This document shows positions 6,103 to 8,251 of a stretch of 8,251 nucleotides of DNA, in pieces; position 1 is the stretch's first letter, and every line of letters begins with the position of its first letter. Made by a program: the position numbers and the translations under genes. A model generated the notes under the pieces. The model had not been told where the DNA came from and ran no database searches. It saw only the letters and a list, made by a program, of their open reading frames with translations. The stretch is from Chloroflexota bacterium (GTDB lineage Bacteria > Chloroflexota > UBA6077 > JACCZL01). The stretch is from the NCBI GenBank assembly GCA_013695975.1, contig JACCZL010000071.1, forward strand, positions 1 to 8,251, in the 5' to 3' direction.

Positions 6103-6108
6103 ACTATG
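6103..6108 (-). promoter_or_regulatory. Weak -10 box for the RAYT/kinase side
   Basis: Minus-strand CATAGT (6108..6103) matches the -10 consensus at four of six positions. It would start a transcript near 6096 with a leader of about 30 bases that includes the strong purine-rich ribosome-binding stretch before GTG 6064. No clear -35. No better promoter was found between here and the kinase start, so this could drive the kinase operon; evidence is weak. Confidence 0.25.
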
Positions 6109-6117
6109 CCGCGCCCC

Positions 6118-6150
6118 TTGCCCTTCGTCAAGGCCGGCTATACTCCCCCC
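6118..6150 (+). promoter_or_regulatory. Leaderless promoter of the amidohydrolase
   Basis: TATACT (6139-6144) matches the -10 consensus at five of six positions and is followed by six C residues and the ATG at 6151, so initiation seven bases after the hexamer would begin at the start codon itself. TTGCCC (6118-6123) is a possible -35 with a short 15-base spacer. There is no Shine-Dalgarno, consistent with a leaderless mRNA. Confidence 0.65.
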
Positions 6151-6999
6151 ATGCAGCTCAAGGCGATCGACTTCCACGTTCACCCGTGCGACGCGCGGCT
6201 CGCGGCGGCCTGGGCCGGCGAGCAAGCCGACTACGAGCGCTTCTTCCGTGGCAAGATTCTCGACGAGACGCCCGAGGCGATGGCCGCGCGCTACCGTGGC
6301 CTCGGCCTGATGGGTGTCCTCCTCGGCGGCGACGGCGAGACCACGACCGGCGTCGAGCCGTATCCGAATGACGAGCTGGCCCGGATCTGCCGGGCAAACC
6401 CCGACCTGTTTCTCGGCTTCGCCGGCATCGACCCCTGGAAGGGCGAGGCGGCGATCCGCGAGCTCGAGCGGTCGATCAAGGAGCTCGGGCTGCGGGGGGC
6501 AAAGTTCCACCCCGGCCGCCAGCGATTCGCGCCGAGCGATCCCCAGTTCTCGCCGCTCTGGGAAGCGGCCAGCGACCTCGGGGCGATCGTCCTCTTCCAT
6601 ACCGGCATGATGGCGGCCGGCGCCGGAACGCCCGGCGGGCGCGGCGAGCGTCTGGAGTACACCCGGCCGATCCACCTCGACGCCCTCGCGGCCGCCTTCC
6701 CGAAGCTGACCATCGTCGCCGCCCACCCGAGCTGGCCCTGGCACGAGGAGATGCTGGCGATCGCGCGCCACAAAGCCAACGTCTCCCTCGACCTCTCCGG
6801 CTACCTCCCCCGCTACATCCCCGAGAGCTTCATGAAGATGGCGACCGGCCTCCTCCAGGACCAGGCCATGTTCGGGTCGGACTACCCTTTCATCACCCCC
6901 GAGCGCTGGCTCGCCGACTTCGACCAGCTCGACGTCAAAGACAGCGTCCGCGAGAAGCTCCTCATCGGCAACGCCAAGCGGATTTTGGGGCTCCCGTAG
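6151..6999 (+). CDS. Amidohydrolase (amidohydrolase-2 / ACMSD-like metal-dependent hydrolase)
   Basis: The 282-residue protein is a complete TIM-barrel hydrolase of the amidohydrolase-2 type. The first metal ligands are in IDFHVHP (H9, H11); further ligands are H150 (LFHTGMM) and H192 (VAAHPSW), and the catalytic metal-binding acid is D244 (MFGSDYPF). GAKFHPGRQRF (117-127) forms another conserved active-site strand. There is no signal peptide, so it is cytoplasmic. The C-terminal part (FGSDYPFITPERWLADF) resembles proteins annotated as 4-hydroxyphenyl-beta-ketoacyl-CoA hydrolases of phenylpropanoid breakdown, but the substrate cannot be fixed from sequence. The ATG at 6151 is chosen over 6106 because family proteins begin right before the IDFHxH strand and a -10 box sits exactly six bases upstream. 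It stands alone; its stop is immediately followed by a decayed transporter gene. Confidence 0.92.
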   Translation: MQLKAIDFHVHPCDARLAAAWAGEQADYERFFRGKILDETPEAMAARYRGLGLMGVLLGGDGETTTGVEPYPNDELARICRANPDLFLGFAGIDPWKGEAAIRELERSIKELGLRGAKFHPGRQRFAPSDPQFSPLWEAASDLGAIVLFHTGMMAAGAGTPGGRGERLEYTRPIHLDALAAAFPKLTIVAAHPSWPWHEEMLAIARHKANVSLDLSGYLPRYIPESFMKMATGLLQDQAMFGSDYPFITPERWLADFDQLDVKDSVREKLLIGNAKRILGLP

Positions 7000-7001
7000 G
7001 G

Positions 7002-7725
7002 GGCCTCGCCGTCGACATTATCCTGGCGTCGAGCGCGGTGGCGGCCCGTACGGCGAAGGACGCCACCGGCACCATCCCCATCGTCCTGTCCGCCGGGGTG
7101 GACCCGATCGGCTCGGGCCTCATCGAGAGCTTCAACCGACCCGGTGGCAACGTCACCGGAACCATCGAAGGTCATCCGCAGCTCCACGGGAAGCAGCTGG
7201 AGCTGCTGCGTGAGATCTCGCCGGGCATTGTCCGCGTGACGGTCCTCCGGGGGGACCTGGGATCAGGTACTGCTTCTCGCTCCGAAGAGCTCCAGATCGC
7301 GGCTCAGGCACTCGGCCTCGAGTTGCGGATCCTGCGGGCATCCACCGCCGAGGCGCTGGCCGAGGCGCTCGCCAGAGAGGCCGGCGAGCCCCCCGACGCG
7401 GTCCTCACGCTCCACAGCGGCTTCATGTCGAGCCAGCAGCGGCAGGTCTTCGTACTTCGCGGCCGGCAGGCGGCTGCCGGCCATGTACGGGAACCGGCTC
7501 TACGCGGAGGCGAGGGGCCTGGCCGCGTACGGCCCGGATCTCCTGGAAATCCACTACCGCGCCGTCACCTACGTCGACAGGATCCTCAAGGGAGCCAAGC
7601 CTGCCGAGCTAGCGGTCGAGCTGCCGACGAAGTTCGACCTCGTCATCAACCTGAAGACGGCTCAGGCTCTCGGGCTGAGCTTTCCGCAGTCGGTCCTGAA
7701 CCAGGCCACCGAGATCATCCAGTAG
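7002..7725 (+). pseudogene. ABC transporter substrate-binding protein remnant (PF04392-like), N-truncated and frameshifted
   Basis: Recognisable sequence begins at about 7011 (VDIILASSAVAARTAK), which in intact proteins lies roughly 95 residues from the N-terminus. It continues with GTIPIVLSAGVDPIGSGLI, FNRPGGNVTG and GKQLELLREISPGIVRVTVL. The signal peptide and first lobe are absent; only two bases separate the amidohydrolase stop from this frame. At 7455-7458 one extra T (CTT for CT) shifts the frame: removing it restores VLAAGRRLPAMYGNRLYAE and the typical C-terminus (TYVDRILKGAKPAELAVELP, TKFDLVINLKTAQALGL, QSVLNQATEIIQ) ending at TAG 7725. Intact proteins are lipoproteins or periplasmic proteins of about 320-335 residues. 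The shift might be a sequencing error, but the missing N-terminus makes it a pseudogene anyway. Confidence 0.88.
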
Positions 7726-7747
7726 GCCGGCCGTGTCCTGGCCGGCG

Positions 7748-7764
7748 CTGGGCGGATAGCCCAG
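7748..7764 (+). terminator. Hairpin downstream of the ABC remnant
   Basis: CTGGGC (7748-7753) and GCCCAG (7759-7764) form a 6-bp stem with loop GGATA, 22 bases after the pseudogene stop. A wider pair, GTCCTGG (7734-7740) with CCAGGAC (7761-7767), could form an alternative fold. No T-run follows, so a terminator is only possible. Confidence 0.3.
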
Positions 7765-7839
7765 GACCGACCCCTGCGCGTTGGCCGCACCCGTCAAATG
7801 AGGGCTGACGAGGTACGAGTGCCCTGTCAAGGCTGAATT

Positions 7840-7890
7840 GGCGACTGGCTGGAGGCCGGAGGGCCGGTCTACTCGATGACCTCAGTCGCC
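7840..7890. repeat. Inverted repeat around the end of the 30-codon relic
   Basis: GGCGACTG (7840-7847) is a perfect complement of CAGTCGCC (7883-7890), with 35 bases between. A 10-bp direct repeat, CTGGAGGCCG, also occurs at 7849-7858 and 7890-7899. The stretch 7726-7868 otherwise holds no gene that I can recognise. Confidence 0.4.
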
Positions 7891-7961
7891 TGGAGGCCGA
7901 GGCTCGCCAGGGCGAGGCTGCCCTGCAGGAGTTGTCGGCGTGCGAGGATGCGATTCCCCAT
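7869..7961 (-). pseudogene. Relic ORF: substrate-binding-protein signal peptide joined to its C-terminal end
   Basis: The 30-codon frame from ATG 7961 reads a Tat/Sec-like leader, ILARRQLLQGSLALASLGL (5-23), with twin arginines R8/R9 and a hydrophobic core, then QATEVIE and TAG. The leader looks like those of PF04392-type substrate-binding lipoproteins. QATEVIE-stop matches the usual extreme C-terminus of the same family (compare QATEIIQ-stop in the plus-strand remnant next to it). The simplest reading is a gene whose central ~300 codons were deleted, joining about 23 N-terminal to 7 C-terminal codons in frame. It has a leaderless-type promoter. It might instead be a genuine tiny ORF, but the double match makes a deletion relic more likely. 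Confidence 0.6.
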
Positions 7962-7967
7962 ACCGCG

Positions 7968-7973
7968 ACTATA
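7968..7973 (-). promoter_or_regulatory. -10 box of the relic ORF, leaderless spacing
   Basis: Minus-strand TATAGT (7973..7968) matches the -10 consensus at five of six positions and ends six bases before the ATG at 7961, the same geometry as the amidohydrolase promoter. No clear -35 or Shine-Dalgarno. Confidence 0.5.
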
Positions 7974-8004
7974 GCCCCCCAGCGAGCCGCTAGGGGACAC
8001 TACC

Positions 8005-8238
8005 CTACTCCGCGACGGCGAGCAGCATCTCGCCCGGCTCACTCGCGACTTCGCCCGGGGGCGGGTGTTGGATGACGACGGTGTTAGGCGGCCGGCCCGG
8101 ATGGATTCCGCGATCGACGCGAGCCGCCCGCCAGCCCGCGGCGGCCAGGGCCGCCTCGGCCTCGGCCAGGGTCTTGCCGCGGACGTCGGGCACCGTGACG
8201 CCGGCGCTGAGCGTGACCCGCAGTGGTTGGGGCGACAT
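8005..8238 (-). CDS. Single PASTA-domain protein
   Basis: The 77-residue product is essentially one PASTA domain: VTVPDVRGKTLAEAEAALAA (14-33), then GWRAARVDRG, and VVIQHPPPGEVASEPGEMLL (54-73), with the typical beta-alpha-beta-beta pattern and the conserved PDV and Q-x-P-x-x-G positions. PASTA domains usually occur in tandem on Ser/Thr kinases or penicillin-binding proteins, where they bind peptidoglycan or mediate protein contacts; no kinase, membrane or signal segment is visible here. ATG 8238 has a GGAG four bases upstream. The frame stays open to the window edge (four more codons), so this may instead be the C-terminal end of a longer protein beginning outside. Confidence 0.8.
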   Translation of the reverse strand: MSPQPLRVTLSAGVTVPDVRGKTLAEAEAALAAAGWRAARVDRGIHPGRPPNTVVIQHPPPGEVASEPGEMLLAVAE

Positions 8239-8251
8239 CGGCTCCGTCCCG

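Noticed and set aside
6106..6150. Upstream ATG at 6106 as the amidohydrolase start
   Set aside because: It would place the -10 box inside the coding sequence and add 15 residues not expected before the first beta strand; no RBS is present.
6061..6779. Minus-strand frames (236 and 162 codons) opposite the amidohydrolase
   Set aside because: Antisense to an intact enzyme gene with all metal ligands; no domain resemblance.
7038..7808. 256-codon frame as an intact protein
   Set aside because: After about 7455 its translation becomes low-complexity; the family sequence continues in another frame, so this is a frameshift artefact.

Overview
The window is high-GC DNA with strongly GC-biased third codon positions in its main genes. 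It contains divergent Uma2- and Rpn-family genes, a GTAG-type REP/RAYT remnant, PF04392-type substrate-binding protein remnants, and promoter-like -10 boxes ending six bases before a start codon (leaderless transcripts). Together these suggest a deep-branching, possibly soil or thermal, bacterium; Chloroflexota is my best guess. That assignment is inference, because there is no rRNA or ribosomal-protein marker here.

Layout. (1) Positions 1-1627: the 5' end of a Uma2-family nuclease gene on the minus strand runs off the left edge. Head-to-head with it on the plus strand is an Rpn-family (PD-(D/E)XK) gene with a short in-frame repeat near its 3' end and no convincing start codon. A small hypothetical ORF follows. 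(2) Positions 1644-5658: an inverted repeat separates this from a compact minus-strand signalling operon. In transcription order it encodes a membrane hybrid-sensor histidine kinase (two TM segments, Cache-like sensor, HAMP, GAF, HisKA, HATPase), a lone receiver protein, and a receiver fused to a class III nucleotide cyclase. The genes overlap by 16 and 4 bases, so coupled translation and one phospho-signalling circuit with a cyclic-nucleotide output are likely. (3) Positions 5642-6064: a C-terminally truncated REP-associated tyrosine transposase (RAYT) reads straight into the kinase gene and contains GTAG-headed REP-like hairpins within its own reading frame. (4) Positions 6151-6999: an intact metal-dependent amidohydrolase (ACMSD-like) with a textbook leaderless promoter. 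(5) Positions 7002-7961: decayed ABC-type substrate-binding protein genes. One on the plus strand lacks its N-terminus and carries a single-base frameshift. A 30-codon ORF on the minus strand looks like the first ~23 and last ~7 codons of such a gene joined together. (6) Positions 8005-8238: a single PASTA-domain ORF on the minus strand near the right edge.

The signalling operon is the functional core. The most unusual points are the REP inside the RAYT frame upstream of the kinase, the N+C-terminal fusion relic, the cyclase's non-canonical base-recognition residues, and the Rpn gene with its missing start and possible internal start. I see no wholly new multi-gene system. There is no CRISPR array, tRNA or rRNA.
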